From: Escarpia spicata | Taxonomy: Eukaryota; Annelida; Polychaeta; Sabellida; Siboglinidae | Length of the DNA: 64,000 nt | Assembly (NCBI GenBank): GCA_963995525.1 | Contig: OZ023216.1 | Coordinates: 40,900,659-40,964,658, forward strand | Reading direction: 5' to 3' | Shown: piece by piece, positions 1-30,192 of the stretch | Layout of the letters: every line of letters starts with the position of its first letter | Position numbering within the stretch: position 1 is the first letter of the stretch | Translations under genes and position numbers: made by a program | Notes under the pieces: model-generated | Seen by the model: only the letters and a program-made list of their open reading frames with translations | The model's database searches: none | What the model was told of the DNA's origin: nothing

Positions 1-420
1 GTGTGTGTTGGGGGACTTAGCCCCCTCTATATGTTTTGGTGGGGAGAGGGGGCTGGATATGTGGTTTACCCTCGTCTATTTTGGAAGGGGGAGCAGTTTT
101 AGGTTTTGGTGAATATGAAAGCGAGTGTAGTTGTTGAGCGTCAAGGGAGGATGGGACGGGGTGAAGATTGTTGATTTTTTAAGAGGCTCAATGAGGTGCA
201 TTATAGGTTTTGATTCTTGTGAGCCTCACTGCGTTGTGCAGTTGGATGTTTTGGAGAGCCTCAAGAGGGGATACAGTTGTACGTTTTGTGGCGCCTCTAG
301 CGGGTGCAGTTGGAGATTTTTGTAGTCTCAGCCCTCCGAATAGTCATCACGTACCGCGACGCCTATGTCTATTAATACACATTGATGTATCTATATTTAT
401 ACTGGATCACGACACTGCGT
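1..420. other. Conserved non-coding leader of the duplication unit
   Basis: This block is repeated at about 42264-42660. A short open frame (210-422) begins with a signal-peptide-like hydrophobic stretch, but the copy B version carries different downstream changes and no splice donor is evident. I therefore do not call it an exon. It probably lies in the intron upstream of the first visible Ly6 exon, or is an old repeat. Confidence 0.4.
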
Positions 421-558
421 AAAATCTGGCATTTAAAACAAACTATAATGTTTAACACATATTTTCTTTACCACTTTACCGGTAATTAGTTTACTGAATT
501 ATTGCTAATACAACATAGCGTAATGACTGTTTGCACCAGATTACGTCTGTATTTACAG

Positions 559-1726
559 TGTTGTGCTACACGTGTGGTAGCTTCATCGATGACGTCAGAG
601 AGGAATGTGGAGTTGTCGACCCTAATAACATGACTATTTGCAGTGAGTGTTGGGTGAGTGGACAACGTTTGTGTTATGCCGTTTTAATATTTCGATTTGC
701 AAATTGCCTAAACTATGGCAATATTTGAAATTAAAACACCTTAACATGTTAACTTGGTATTATGCACGTGTACCAAAGAATCGAAATGCAATAAGTTGTG
801 GAACACAAACACACCTTGAAATAATAAAATATTCGATAACGACTAATACAATATATGTCTGATGTGTTGGCCTTCCAAAAAGCAGCAATTTACAACATAA
901 ATTTCGGACGGGCATGTTGCCTGTTGTCGTTCCAATAAACCACTGCTGTTTCTTATCACAGATTTACCGGTTTGAAGTGTTCGGCGAAGAAGTGAAGTTC
1001 GCTCGCGGGTGCCAGTCTGATCAGGTCCACGTGCGAAATGACATGTGCGAAGAATTCGTCACCCAAGTTTGTTATTCTGATGAAAAAAACAAAGTCAGTA
1101 AACAGATGATTTGTGCTTTGCATCTATTACGTATTTACAGCATACCAACGTCGACTTTTGAACTTTGGTCCTTCTCAAATCAAGTTTAGGTTCTCACTTT
1201 TTACTCTACTAAGCATCATAACGTCCGTCTGGCCATAAACGTACTAACAACCCAATATGTCCCCTTGTTCCCGAGCACTGTTTGGACACTATACTACTAC
1301 TGGTAATAATTATAATAGCAGTGCTAAATATGTACGTTATTGTTTCAGCATGAAATATACGTTATTGTTTCACACAGCAACAAAAACTAATGCAATAATG
1401 TTAATATACATCACATGAACATACATCATTAAACAAATTGACATTTGCCGGAATTGAATATTGGGGTGCAACGCCAGTATAGGGTTTGGTACGCACGTAC
1501 GATGTCAGTACCGATCGCCAAGATAGACATTTGAACTGTTTGAGTCATTTGTATTTATTGTATGTTCTTTTGCTATTTCCAGCTTTGCAGGCAGTGCTGC
1601 CAGCAGGACGGGTGTAACAACGGAATAGTGTCCGGCATGATGGCCGGCGCCTACGTCTCCTCTCTGGACTTTCTCCTCGCGATTGTTTCTGCATTGGTGA
1701 CACTTGGTGTGCCGAGATTGTTCTAA
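559..1726 (+). CDS. Ly6/three-finger (LU domain) GPI-anchored protein, copy A, 5'-partial
   Basis: Three exons are visible: 559-653, 962-1093 and 1583-1726 (stop TAA 1724-1726). All have AG acceptors, with donors GTGAGT at 654 and GTCAGT (weaker) at 1094. Exon 559-653 begins in phase 1, and the other two junctions are phase 0. The product starts with the LCYTC motif typical of LU domains. It has a run of cysteines (EEC, TIC, SEC, RGC, DMC, QVC) and ends the domain with CCQQDGCN, the hallmark CCxxDxCN of Ly6/uPAR proteins. After this come a Gly/Ser-rich stretch and a hydrophobic tail (LLAIVSALVTLG), as expected for a GPI-attachment signal. The signal-peptide exon is not seen and should lie left of the window. 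About 123 residues are visible. Family members sit on the outer membrane face; the ligand is unknown. The copy B paralogue is broken, so this is the functional candidate. The least certain point is the donor of the middle exon. Confidence 0.82.
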
Positions 1727-2909
1727 GCAGTTAATTACGACCATATACGTCACTGTGCTCGAAATCTGTTTATATATACATTACGTGAGTAACTGCGTAG
1801 CAACATGGTCCACCAATCATACAAATGGCTGCCGTACAGATATCGGATAATCGCTGTTCAGTGTGGTCATGATCATGATGTCATGGTCATGACGTAGACA
1901 AACAGTGACATATCGGATGCGTCAATGTTTGTATCTAGTATGTCGAGGTTTACAGCCATATGTGCGCCATCCATCTTGATAACTAGACGGACTTTGTTGC
2001 TAGGCAATATGTCAGGTGAAGGATACGTCTGAATTGTTAACATGTGTCAAAGAGGTGTGTGAAGTGTGAAACGCTAATTTTGGTAACTGTTCATTTAAAT
2101 GTTTACCTAAAACAATAGTTGTCAACGAAGCATTACGTGGCGCTAGTTTTGTTAATTTCAACCCAGCTCTTCCTTAACTATTTATTTTCCTAACTGATTG
2201 ACTTCACTATTTGCGTATAATTTTTTTTGATGCTCACATCCCACGTCTCCAGACATTTCTAGTTTCTTTCCTGTGATTACATATTTTCAAAGTATTATTT
2301 GTTAACTTTACTTACTTACACACTTACCATGCTATTTTAAATATAGGACATTTTACATGTCAGTATCTACAGAAGAGTGGATGCACACTATGGTATTGAC
2401 GTTTTAGAATTGTTGTTGAAGAACCAGTTTGCATATCATACCATATTTAATGATTATTTACAATCTTTCACATTTGAACCTCCCTTTACGCTCTTCTCCT
2501 TAATAAAAACACATCGCAATAAAAGTCAGCATATGACAGTCCCAAATTATTTCTGTAATGTAATATGAAATAAATAGCATAGGAAGTATAGGAAAGTATT
2601 CCCGTTAACACGGTCACTTCAACATTCATGTCGGTTTGGCGCCGTGACCGATGGTGACCTTAATAGGAAGGTTACGGTGTATTAGTCTTGTTTTGCTTTT
2701 CTTCCATTGTTTGCCATTGTACTGACCAGATGTACCTTTTTATGCTTGTGATTGTATTTCACGATTTCGCAAAATAAATTGCATAGTTATCACGTTTCGA
2801 GAACGTTTTTGTTAAAAAAAACAATATTGCATGTAAGTGTGTTATGCCAATATAGTCACTACTGAATTTTACAGCTATTACGTTTTTACCTCACTTTACT
2901 ACACATTAT
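1727..2909. other. Ly6 3' flank, no gene seen
   Basis: AT-rich sequence shared with copy B (44804-46140). Short open frames here are not conserved in frame and carry no motif. AATAAA-type hexamers occur near 2564 and 2773, but I cannot assign one to the Ly6 transcript. Confidence 0.5.
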
Positions 2910-5142
2910 CAGTACTAATCGCTATAAGGGAAGTTAGCATATGGGAATGTATTAATATGGGAGATTTTAACTATGGTCAAATACATAGGAAATCTCTACA
3001 GAGTACTGGAAGTGAGAACAACAAGTTTTTAGTTTTAGTACAAGACTGTTTCTTTTCTCAACATGTGCTAGAGCCAACCAGGCGTGAGAATGTGTAAGAC
3101 ATTTTATCCTCACAGAATGAATTATTTGAGAGTGTCAAATTATGTGAGCCACTGGAAAATATTGATCACAACCAGATACAGTTTACCTTCAAAGTAAAAT
3201 CACAAAGAAATAATAGAAAGCAGTTCAGGAGAAATGTCCACAAAGGAAGAAATATGGAAATGCGGAAATATTTAGCAAAGATAGACTAGAACAACACATT
3301 GAAGTCTAAGACAGCAACAGTATGCTGGTATATCTTAAAGCGTGAAATTGATTGCACCGTCGATCAGTTTGTTCCCTTGAAAAAATAAGGGAAACGGTTC
3401 AGAAAGAAATACTTATCGAAAGAAGCCATTAGAAAAATGAAGTACAATCAAATGATGTGGACGTCACACAGATGTACTGGAAATGACAAAGTCTACAACA
3501 TTTATAAAGAAGCACTAAACCAAGCTGCAACTGAAATTATGTATTTGTTCGAAAAGAAGGTACGAAAAAAACGTTCAGGAATAGGTCGGTCCTCTAGAAG
3601 ATAGTGCTTGAAGTATAATATCAGAGGGATTCTTAATAGCAGAAGACCGGAAGGGGTATTTTAGTTCGGTGAGAAATCAGATTATTTAGGACAGTTAATT
3701 GTAACCCCGGAAATGGTAGCTAAGAAAATAAAGGCTATGAAGGTTAATAAATCACGTGGAGTGGATGAGATTCCGCCAAAACTACTATTGGAAATTGTAG
3801 AACAAATTAGCATACCAATACCATTTGCAACAATTTTCAACTTGTCATTTGAAGAGGGAGTGGTTCCTTTAGAATGGAAAGAAGCAAACATTATACTGTT
3901 ATTTAAAAAAGGTTCCAGAAGCAAGTCAGATAACTACAGACAAGTGAGTTTAATATCAGAGATTTACAAATTATTAGAAATACTAATTAAAGATCACATG
4001 GTTGATTTTCTTGTTAAACATAACTTGTTAAACCCATCTCAACATGGGTTTCCAAAAGCGAGGTCATGCTTAAAAAATATATTATGTTTTTTTAAATATA
4101 TCACTACATGTGTAGACGAAGGACTAGTGCTTAAACTAATGGTACAGGAAGTTTTATAATTAAGTGGATAAAAAATTGCTGATTGACAGAAGACGACGGG
4201 TTGATGTGGAGGCTTCAAACTGGAAATCAGGTTTGAGTTGGGGTACTACAGGGATCTTAATATATACAAGCGATTTGGACGATGATATAACAAGCAGTGT
4301 GTTTAATTTTGCGGATGATACACAATTATTTTGAAGGATCAAACATGATGGAGATAGACAGCATTTACAAGGTGATCTTGGCAGGTTGATCAAATGATCT
4401 GAGAAATGGCAAATGTTGTTCAATTTTGGGAAATGTAAATGGCTCCATACAGGACATGGGAACGAAGATGTACAATATACAATGGGGGGTTCTGTATTAA
4501 GTGCTACTGTAAAAGAAAAGGACTTAGGTTTAACCATTTGTGCTGATATGAAGATTTCAGAGCAGTGCGGAATTGCCGCTGTACACAACAATAGTTAGGC
4601 CTCATTTAGAATATTGTATTCAAGCGTGGAGGCCATATCGCAGGAAGGACATAGATGTGCTAGAAAGAGTACAGAGGAGAGAAACTAAAATGATACCAAA
4701 ACTGAGGGATCTTAGTTACGAAATACGCCCAAAAGAATGTGGTTTAACAACACTAGAGACCAAGAGATTGAAAGGAGATCAGATAGAAGTGTTTAATATT
4801 TTGAATGGTCATCAACATATTGATAGAAATTTTTTTTTTTCACTTAAGAAAGATAGAACGACCAGAGGACATGAAGTTACATTACTAAAGGAGCAGTGTA
4901 GATTAGATATAACAACGTTCTCTTTCTCACAAAGGACTGTATATGAATGGAACAGAACACATTATTTCCTGATTGTGTTGGTGCTAGTAGCGTGAATATG
5001 TGTACAAATTAAATCGACATGTACCTTAAAAGGGCGGGATATACGTAGATAAAAAAGTATTGGACTCTCGAAAAGCCAAAAGGCTTCCTAGTCCACCTGA
5101 AGAGTTAATTTTCTGGATGGCAATCTTGTTCAATCTTGTTCA
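2910..5142 (+). mobile_element. 5'-truncated LINE (CR1/L2-like non-LTR retrotransposon), decayed
   Basis: The element starts inside the endonuclease domain: a GDFN motif near 2955, then residues resembling the usual EPTR segment. It continues into a reverse transcriptase with the finger motif NKSRGVDEIPP (about 3745), NYRQVSL (about 3930) and the SQHGF motif (about 4040). The FADDTQL-like catalytic region lies near 4310, and the C-terminal part with PHLEYCIQAW lies near 4600-4990. Several stops and frameshifts make it non-autonomous. The 3' end carries a short tandem repeat (ATCTTGTTCA twice, 5122-5142). The element is flanked by a 5-bp direct repeat ATTAT (2905-2909 and 5143-5147). Copy B has the uninterrupted empty site near 46170, which defines the ends to within a few bases. 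Confidence 0.9.
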
Positions 5143-5738
5143 ATTATATTGGATTATTCGCATTAGCAAAAATTTCCATTCTCCGACTGGACACACATAT
5201 AGCCACAGAAGGCGCTTTCATACGAAGTAATCTTACATCACGTAATATAACAAACATGGGGTTCATTTAACTGGATTTCGCGACACCTCGCAGTATCACT
5301 GCGAACATTCGTTTAAAGTCCGTATGAATTCCGGTATGAACCTATACATGTTAACAGCCCGGTCAGTGGAACTTTAACATTAGACCTCAAGTCGGCCAAA
5401 CCATCCCGTAGAATAACACACCAATCCCAGCCCAAAATAACGGCATAATGTTGTACTGTGCGGGCATTAGTGTCACCTGGTGGATATATGTGACAGTACA
5501 ATTGGAACGACGTTTAGACTCACGCTTTCATGTTTCGGGTCAAACAAATGGGAACATGGGGACTTATTAAAATGATTGATGTGAAAAGAGTTTAAAACAA
5601 ATCTACGTAAATGGGAAAATGTTTCACTAAACGTGTCATTAAATATATGACGAATAGGCTTACTGCAACGCCGCCGACGCCCGCTGTACGTTTGGCACAT
5701 ATTGAATTATACTGAATCAAGTTAACGTCACTCGGCAC

Positions 5739-5880
5739 GCGTGTGTGCGTGTGTGCGTGTGTGCGTGTGTGCGTGTGTGCGTGTGTGCGTGTGTGCGTGT
5801 GTGCGTGTGTGCGTGTGTGCGTGTGTGCGTGTGTGCGTGTGAGCGTGTGCGCGTGTGCGCGTGTGCGCGTGTGTGCGTGT
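5739..5880. repeat. (TGTGCG)n microsatellite
   Basis: About 140 bp of a hexanucleotide alternating TGTG and CG steps. The equivalent in copy B (47440-47680) is longer and starts with pure TGTGCG units. Alternating purine-pyrimidine sequence of this kind is Z-DNA-prone. Confidence 0.95.
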
Positions 5881-6152
5881 TTGTGCATGTATGCGTCCTT
5901 ATGAGCGTGTGTGCTTGTGTGCATGTGTGTGTGAGTGTATGCTTGCGCGCGCACGTGTTTCGCACAATGTAAACTAGTCTATTTAAGTATGTTTGCGTAT
6001 ACGTGTATATATTTGTGTTTTGTGTTTTTGAAGAAGGGGGTTTTCACAGCAGAGTCTACTTTTAATACAAATAATACGTTGTTTTGTCAATACATTGTCG
6101 AAAGTACTCGCGACATACATTTGGAGGCACACACATTATTGATGGCAGTTGC

Positions 6153-6158
6153 TTTATT
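6153..6158 (-). terminator. Candidate polyadenylation signal of NIDO gene A
   Basis: AATAAA on the minus strand, 182 bases past the stop. The same hexamer sits at an equivalent place in copy B (47864-47869), which supports its use. Confidence 0.55.
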
Positions 6159-6339
6159 TATGAACGTTGACGATCCCAAGGACCACACTTGACTATTCTA
6201 AGAGGTCATGGAGAGAAACGGTGGATGTAAAGGTTGTCAAAATGGGGACATTCAGATGCCCACAAGGGACTTTCAATAAATGTCCAGCTTAGCACTTCTA
6301 GCAGCCATCTGGGTGACGCAGCTCATTCCGACGGTGCAT

Positions 6340-12881
<6,542 letters not shown>

Positions 12882-12924
12882 CTTGTTGCTGTCCCGATAC
12901 TGCTGTCGTTGGGAATTCACCAAG

Positions 12925-12932
12925 AATATATA
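12925..12932 (-). promoter_or_regulatory. TATA box of NIDO gene A
   Basis: Minus-strand TATATATT lies about 45 bases upstream of the start codon. The stretch between it and the ATG contains the leader motif CAACGACAGCAGTATCGGGA, shared with genes C and D. This position and the common leader mark the core promoter. Confidence 0.75.
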
Positions 12933-12949
12933 CTCTCGTCCGACCCAAT

Positions 12950-13090
12950 TAGTTGTTCACCGCCAACAATGGTGTTAAATGATATCTACAAGTCTGACGC
13001 AGGTTGTTCGCAATTGTTACGTTTTTTACTATGTTTTTTAATACGCACCGCCAACTAGCGTGTTAAATGACACCTGTAAATGAAATACAA
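12950..13090. repeat. Imperfect direct repeat upstream of NIDO gene A
   Basis: The motif CACCGCCAAC, then a short run and GTGTTAAATGA, occurs at about 12958 and again at about 13047. The same pair flanks gene B (about 55739 and 55828). It lies 30-170 bases upstream of both TATA boxes, so it may be a duplicated upstream promoter element. Confidence 0.55.
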
Positions 13091-16000
13091 ATCATACCAT
13101 AATCTTATATCGCATACACTATCGGACAATGCTTAAAGGTTTTCATTTTGTTTTTTGTAGCTGTTGGAAATGTTTCGCCGCTGCGCCACTGTGAACTCAT
13201 GACATCCGAACAAACACGTGGGGACAATGCTATTAAAAACATATTTTTTTACATCGCGCCGCTGCTGTCAGTTTACCTTCGCCAGCTTCTCTCCGCTATC
13301 TCCGCAGAAATGAAGACATTCAAGGGGGGGATTTCGCCACCATGTCGCCTATTATTGGGGTGGGGGGCAGAAAACAATATTAGTTCCCTCCATTTGCACA
13401 TTCCTTTCACAGGCGACAAAATACACATTAATCGTCTCAAAAAGGTTACATTTCCATCCGCCATTGACGCTCACCACAAAAACAAACATTCACGCTCACA
13501 TTTAATGGGGGGGGGGGGGGGCAGAACCATATATCTACCCTTCAGAGAAATTCAAGGGGGCAGCTGTCCCCTGCCCACCCCCTCCCCCGCTAAGGTTTAC
13601 GGCACGCAAGATCCTGCGTCCTATACGCACAGAAACAGTACCAGGGCGCGTGCAAAATAATCGTTGCGTCCCACGGGATTGAGACGGGAAGCTTGCGTAT
13701 CAAACACATATAACAACAATATATTATATGGAATATAAATGCCTTTAACATGGTAGTTTATTACCGAATCAGTTCGTTTGGTATTTCCTTACGAGTAGTT
13801 TTTCCAGAATGGCCTCTAGGAACTGAATCGCGAACCAGAATACCATTCCAATCCGTGCACGTGCCCGTTCGCGTCTTTACGATTCACTAACCAACAGGCG
13901 CTTTTAAACCACACCCAGCGCGCTAGTGATTGGTCGCTAGGGCAAGGAGCGTTTCACACATGTGTCACGCGCGTTTCATTTTGTTTTTCGCGCAGAGACG
14001 TCATGACTTGTTATATGTTGGCAAGGGGCTATACGTAGACAAACTAATTTTTACGAAAAGGTACGCAGGGCCCTACGTACGTTCATCGAGATTGTATTAT
14101 TTAGCGTTCAATTTAGCCTGATACGATACGGACATTCGCAAAATCCATTAATTGGAAATGTTGTCATACTGTTATCTTAACACATTGTAAACACGAAGCA
14201 AATAGGTGTAGTGTGGAAGAGCAATTGCCTTTGCATTTATGCAGTAACATTCTAGGACATACACAACACTAATACATAATTTAATTTGACTTTAAACGAG
14301 CTAGCACGTTAGGGAAAATCATTCTCAATATAATAATAAAATCGCGGTCTTCAAGCTTTGTTATGAATATTTGCGATGAGACGGCAGTAAAAGTATTAGA
14401 ATGTTGTTCATTTGGAAGAAAGATATATTTGGAATTTTTTTGAAATGCTAATCAACTAATGTGTTGTATGTTGTAATCAGCACAAATAATCTACAAACTA
14501 ACAAACTACCAAAACACATATTTGGTGCTAAAATAATTGAAATTTTTTGTAAAGTTAATGAAAAATATTTTAGTCAAAAATAATAAATCTGTTCTTGTCG
14601 ATGTACAACATAATGTATATTGAATATAATCCGCAAGAACTGTGATATATTCGTTAACTGACGTATCCATTTGACATGTTTACTGCTGAGCTCGATTCCA
14701 ATGGGGAATACATCCGTATGCCCATGCAGACATTCAGAAATGTACACATGCATACTTAGCTATCAATAAATATATAAATAGTAATTGGGCTGTGCTTTGC
14801 TCGGTTCGTTTTGCTCAGTTCATAAAATGAAAGAGCCTCACTAATGGTGCATAATAGCAATCCAATTTATTTAATAAAACATTTGAAAACGTGTGTACAG
14901 TATATATTAAACATATTCACTGTGCACATGCATTATATAATTACTAGAATTTTAATATTTGAAAACAAAGGTATGGTATGCATTAAGCATACATGAATTA
15001 ACGTAGTGTATGTGGACACTTGGGCAGTGTACAAGTAACTATGCCTACGGTATCATCTTTGATTCATTAGTAGCATCAAACACACTATATAAAGGACTAT
15101 ACACATTACAATTAATGTGCATAATGTAAGTTATATTATGTGTGACTGTCACGCGGATAAAAACATTTTGCTCTTATTGTCATAGGAATGGCAAATAGTT
15201 TTGCAAAAAAATAGCGAAACTCGTTGCTATCTGATTGGATTAAATGTCTTGGCACTGGCAGGGAATAAGGTAGATTTGGAAAGATTTCTCTATGAGCAAA
15301 TTTTTGGACAACCACGTAACAAAACATTCATAGAAGCCGGTAGGTTCAATAGTGAGAAAAGGGTGAACTATACCAATACAAAAGTGGACACGTCCATCGG
15401 ACGTATTGTACAAAGCTTTGGCTAAAGGTTAGCACAATTAAAAAATTGGAGATATTTCCCAATCCATGTACTTGTGAAACACATATCCTAAATCAAACAA
15501 ACCGCAAACAATTCAAACTTTCTATGCTTTCACTTGGTGTTATATGACATAATTCGTCTAAGGTCACATCAGTAAAACAGCAAGGGGGTCTGTACGCAGC
15601 ACCATTAGGTACTGCAGAACCCGAGAAAGGATGACATGACAGACGACATTACGTAATATGCAGACTATGCAATGCTGAAGATGTGGATACAGTCGACAAG
15701 ACGCGGGCTCCGTTACTCGTCACATCACGTGCTTACGAATGTCTTCCAATAGCAGGTGATGTATCTATGCATGCAGTGTAGATACATCTGCCCGATCTAC
15801 CCTCTTCTGAATTCCTGTTGAGGGAGAGACTAGGTGGGCAAGTTAGTGCAAAGTTAGTGATGGCTTTACCACCCACAAGTACACCGACCCTGTCTTTACT
15901 AGATCTTTGGCTCTCTCAATCGCATCTTTCCTCAGCATGTACACTACAATGCAAATGAAGAAAAGGCAGTCATATTTGTTGTAACGTATGATGTAACTGA

Positions 16001-17960
16001 GACACTGGATGCCTTTGTTTTACTTTGACATGCATATGTTAAAATAATCACATATAACGTTCCGCTGTAACTTTGAAATCAACTAACAGTCAAAGAGATA
16101 AACTGACCGTCAAATGTAAAATACAATGTGTATGAGAAATTATACCGTTGACTAAATTTTGCCATCTTGAAATCTAAGAAGCTGGCTACCTCTAAGCATA
16201 TCAATTGTGTCAAAATAAAAATCCGTACCCTCTAGAATGTGGTTGTTCACATTAATATCAACTTTCTATGTCACTTTGTAGTTCAGATATGAGACAAACA
16301 GTAATTAATCATGGCGGCCATTTTGAGGATCTAAACGTTGACCAAAGTACTGATGAGAGAATTTCTGGGTTTCGAGAATGTTTGTAAGTGTGTACGTGTT
16401 GACACTGAAATCAGTGTTGTATATATATTTAAATTACTTTATGATACAAATGGTGACTGATTTTCTGTAGGCGTCATTTATTGTATATTGATGTTAAGCC
16501 TATTATATTTTATTTAATCGTTTTATATGTCATCGGTTATCACTAGTTAGCTCATTGAAGGCACGGGTAGCCGAATTTCGGGTTGCAGCCCAAAACAGAA
16601 GCAGTTGCCGGAGTTTGCTTTATAAACACAACTAGTCGCACAAATCGGTGCCTGGGAGTAAAAGAAAGACGTTCTGGTGGGAAAAAATTAATTTGCAATG
16701 TAAAGTAGTTTTAGTTTTTATAGCGCGAGTGATCTATTTTTATGGTATTTTTGATAATGTTATCGTACGTGTTTCTATTACTTATAACTTCTCAAAAAAT
16801 CTGCTTACAATACCAAATAATAAAATTCACGTTTTTAACATAAGTCTTTTTTAAACGTTGTGTTAGTGGCCGACCTGTACGGAACACTGAACAGAAACAT
16901 AATCGTGGGAAGGTATAATAACGTGTGTGTATGTGCTTTTGTATATGCGTGTACGTGTGTTTGTGTGTTTGTGTGTGCTTGTGTGCTTGTGTGCGCGCGT
17001 ACTTGTGTGCTTGTGTGCTTGTGTGTTTGTGTGCTTGTGTGCGTGTGTGCGTGTGTGCGTGTGTGCGTGTGTGCGTGTGTGCGTGTGTGCGTGTGTGCGT
17101 GTGTGCGTGTGTGCGTGTGTGCGTGTGTGCGTGTGTGCGTGTGTGCGTGTGTGCGTGCGTGTGGTGTACGTATGCGCGTGCGTGCGTGCGTGCGTGTGTC
17201 AAAGCGAAATATATACAGGAAGTGGAGATAAAAACAGTGCAATTAACCATAAATCAGGAATGTATCAACGCCTAGTCCTATCGAGAGCACGCCATCGCCT
17301 ATTGTTTTACTCTCCTCGAAACTGTTGATATTGATATTACATTGTGATTATCAAAAAATGTAGTTACTGCTCATTGTCTCGTGGTGAATCCGATATTGCA
17401 TTGTAGTGTGACACAATATACGAGCAAAAAAAACTTACAGAACAACGTTACTTAGATATTGAAGTGAATGCCGTACAACAAATATTATTAGTCAATAATC
17501 CCAATAAGCAATGCTTCACACGGTAGTCATGTTAAAAAAAATCATCTTTGGTAATATGAAAACTGCTTTATAGGAATAATATTCGCATCCTCAAAGACGT
17601 TGAGCTGAACTGAATGATGTGCATAAATAGATAATGCATTCTTCTTCTACTTGTCGTGTCTGTCCCAGGTTGATACATCCCCAAAGACGGTGCTCGAAAA
17701 TTAATGAAGTGCATAAATAGATAATACATTCTTCGTCTACTTGTGTCTGTCGCATGTTCAGTCGATCATGTCTCTGCGTATTCCTCGGTTATGTGTGTCT
17801 CGCAACAGTTCTGTTTCACTCCGTCCAAATCAGGTAACCATTCTAGTATAACTTACATATAATTAAAAAGTCACGATGACGTCAAGAACATGACATGTGT
17901 CAGCATAACAGGTATCTGTTAACACATTGTTCACCGGTACGTGACCACTCGGTCAGGTGG
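13091..17960. other. Divergent intergenic region between NIDO genes A and C
   Basis: No host gene is supported. 13150-13610 is private to copy A and contains G- and C-homopolymer runs. 13790-14960 is a module that in copy B is present as an inverted duplication. Its first part (13860-14060) is GC-richer, with a CACCC-like and an inverted CCAAT-type element (ATTGGT), so it could be regulatory. 14960-15470 is private to copy A and carries a 74-codon open frame (15201-15425) of unknown nature. 15470-16900 matches copy B 59460-61560. Confidence 0.5.
16921..17205. repeat. (GTGTGC)n compound microsatellite
   Basis: GTGTGCTT units pass into GTGTGCGT units. The copy B equivalent (61601-61640) is only a short (GT)n, so the tract changed strongly after the duplication. 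Confidence 0.95.
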
Positions 17961-17964
17961 CGAG

Positions 17965-17970
17965 TATAAA
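17965..17970 (+). promoter_or_regulatory. TATA box of NIDO gene C
   Basis: GAGTATAAAA lies 46-51 bases upstream of the ATG. The leader between TATA and ATG (CCAACGACGGCAGTATCGGA) is homologous to that of gene A on the opposite strand. This indicates that the promoter was copied with the gene. Confidence 0.85.
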
Positions 17971-18015
17971 ACTCGGGCCAGTGTCCAACGACGGCAGTAT
18001 CGGAACATCGACAAG

Positions 18016-29139
<11,124 letters not shown>

Positions 29140-30190
29140 CAACGTCTTGGAGACTGGTTCTTGATTTGGGTTCAGCACAAACCAAAGACCAGATATTACA
29201 AACACTTCAGTTGTTACATTCGTCGTGCGTAAAGGTTGCTAGTTGATGCGTTTATCTGCCTATGTGTTGATAATAATATATTAAGCAGTAATGTATCTAC
29301 ATAATACTACGTAATAAATTGCATAAAAATGTTAAGGATTTATAAAGCAGTCTCGGTAGTTTCAAGATTTAATTATAACGACGTGGTTGAAAGCACAGTG
29401 ATGCTTGCACAGAACTGTTATATGTCCTAATTATTTTGCTGATTTAAAAAGGCTGGACGTATGCCATAATCTGGATATATAGTACTGTGTAAACGTTGTC
29501 GTTGCATTGTCATTCAATTTAAATAAAACTACTAGCAACCATACTGAAGCTATTCATCATTTGATCCTCATCTATGCGACAACATAGAAATGACATATTA
29601 GTCCATGTGTGACCGGTGTAAACTGTTCAGGCAATTTCTTATTGATACAGGAACACAATAATATTATTGTGGAAGTATTCGGCCGCCTTATCAGATTAGA
29701 TTATTCGACGTTCGCTTACTTGCACTTTTCTTTATACCCCAACCTACGTGGCGCCAACGTGATGCGGCCTCTTAATTGCTCTGTTTAAGCAGGGGACAAC
29801 CTGATTTTGCCGTTGGATGCTCTATCATAACACCACGCAGTCAAAACAACAAGTTCTTCTCTTGGAACATGCGAGTTTATTTTTTATTTTAAATGCGAAA
29901 TATGCACTATGTACATTCCGCGAACAATCTCAATTAACGCAGAATGATCCGGTTTGTATGATATCACAGTTATGTTAGCCAATAATAATAATGATAATAA
30001 GATAACTACTATTGCACCTAAATCTGGAAATCTGGAAAATAACCTCAGAGGCGCATCAAAACAAAAGGATTGGTCAATCTCAGAATCCATCAGTAGTATT
30101 CCAGTTGTCAACAGATGGGTCAAGGCGCTAGGGAGCTACGGTGGATAAGCAAGGTTGTAAAGATCATTTTTTTAATGACGACGGAATTTT
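29140..30190. other. Gene C 3' flank
   Basis: A candidate AATAAA lies at 29313-29318, 174 bases after the stop. A (AAT)n-like run at 29985-30000 is the only other feature. No coding region is seen. Confidence 0.5.
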
Positions 30191-30192
30191 TT

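Larger units (their letters stand above)
5143..6339. other. Intergenic between the LINE and NIDO gene A
   Basis: Unique sequence matching copy B from about 46170 onward. It contains the (TGTGCG)n microsatellite at 5739-5880 and the 3' flank of NIDO gene A. No coding region is supported; the open frames over the microsatellite are repeat artefacts. Confidence 0.6.

Noticed and set aside
210..422. Signal-peptide exon for the Ly6 gene
   Set aside because: The first residues look hydrophobic, but the frame has no donor in the right phase before a stop and is not conserved as coding in copy B.
13148..13660. 170-codon plus-strand open frame
   Set aside because: Crosses G and C homopolymers, is absent from copy B, and shows no motif or splice context.
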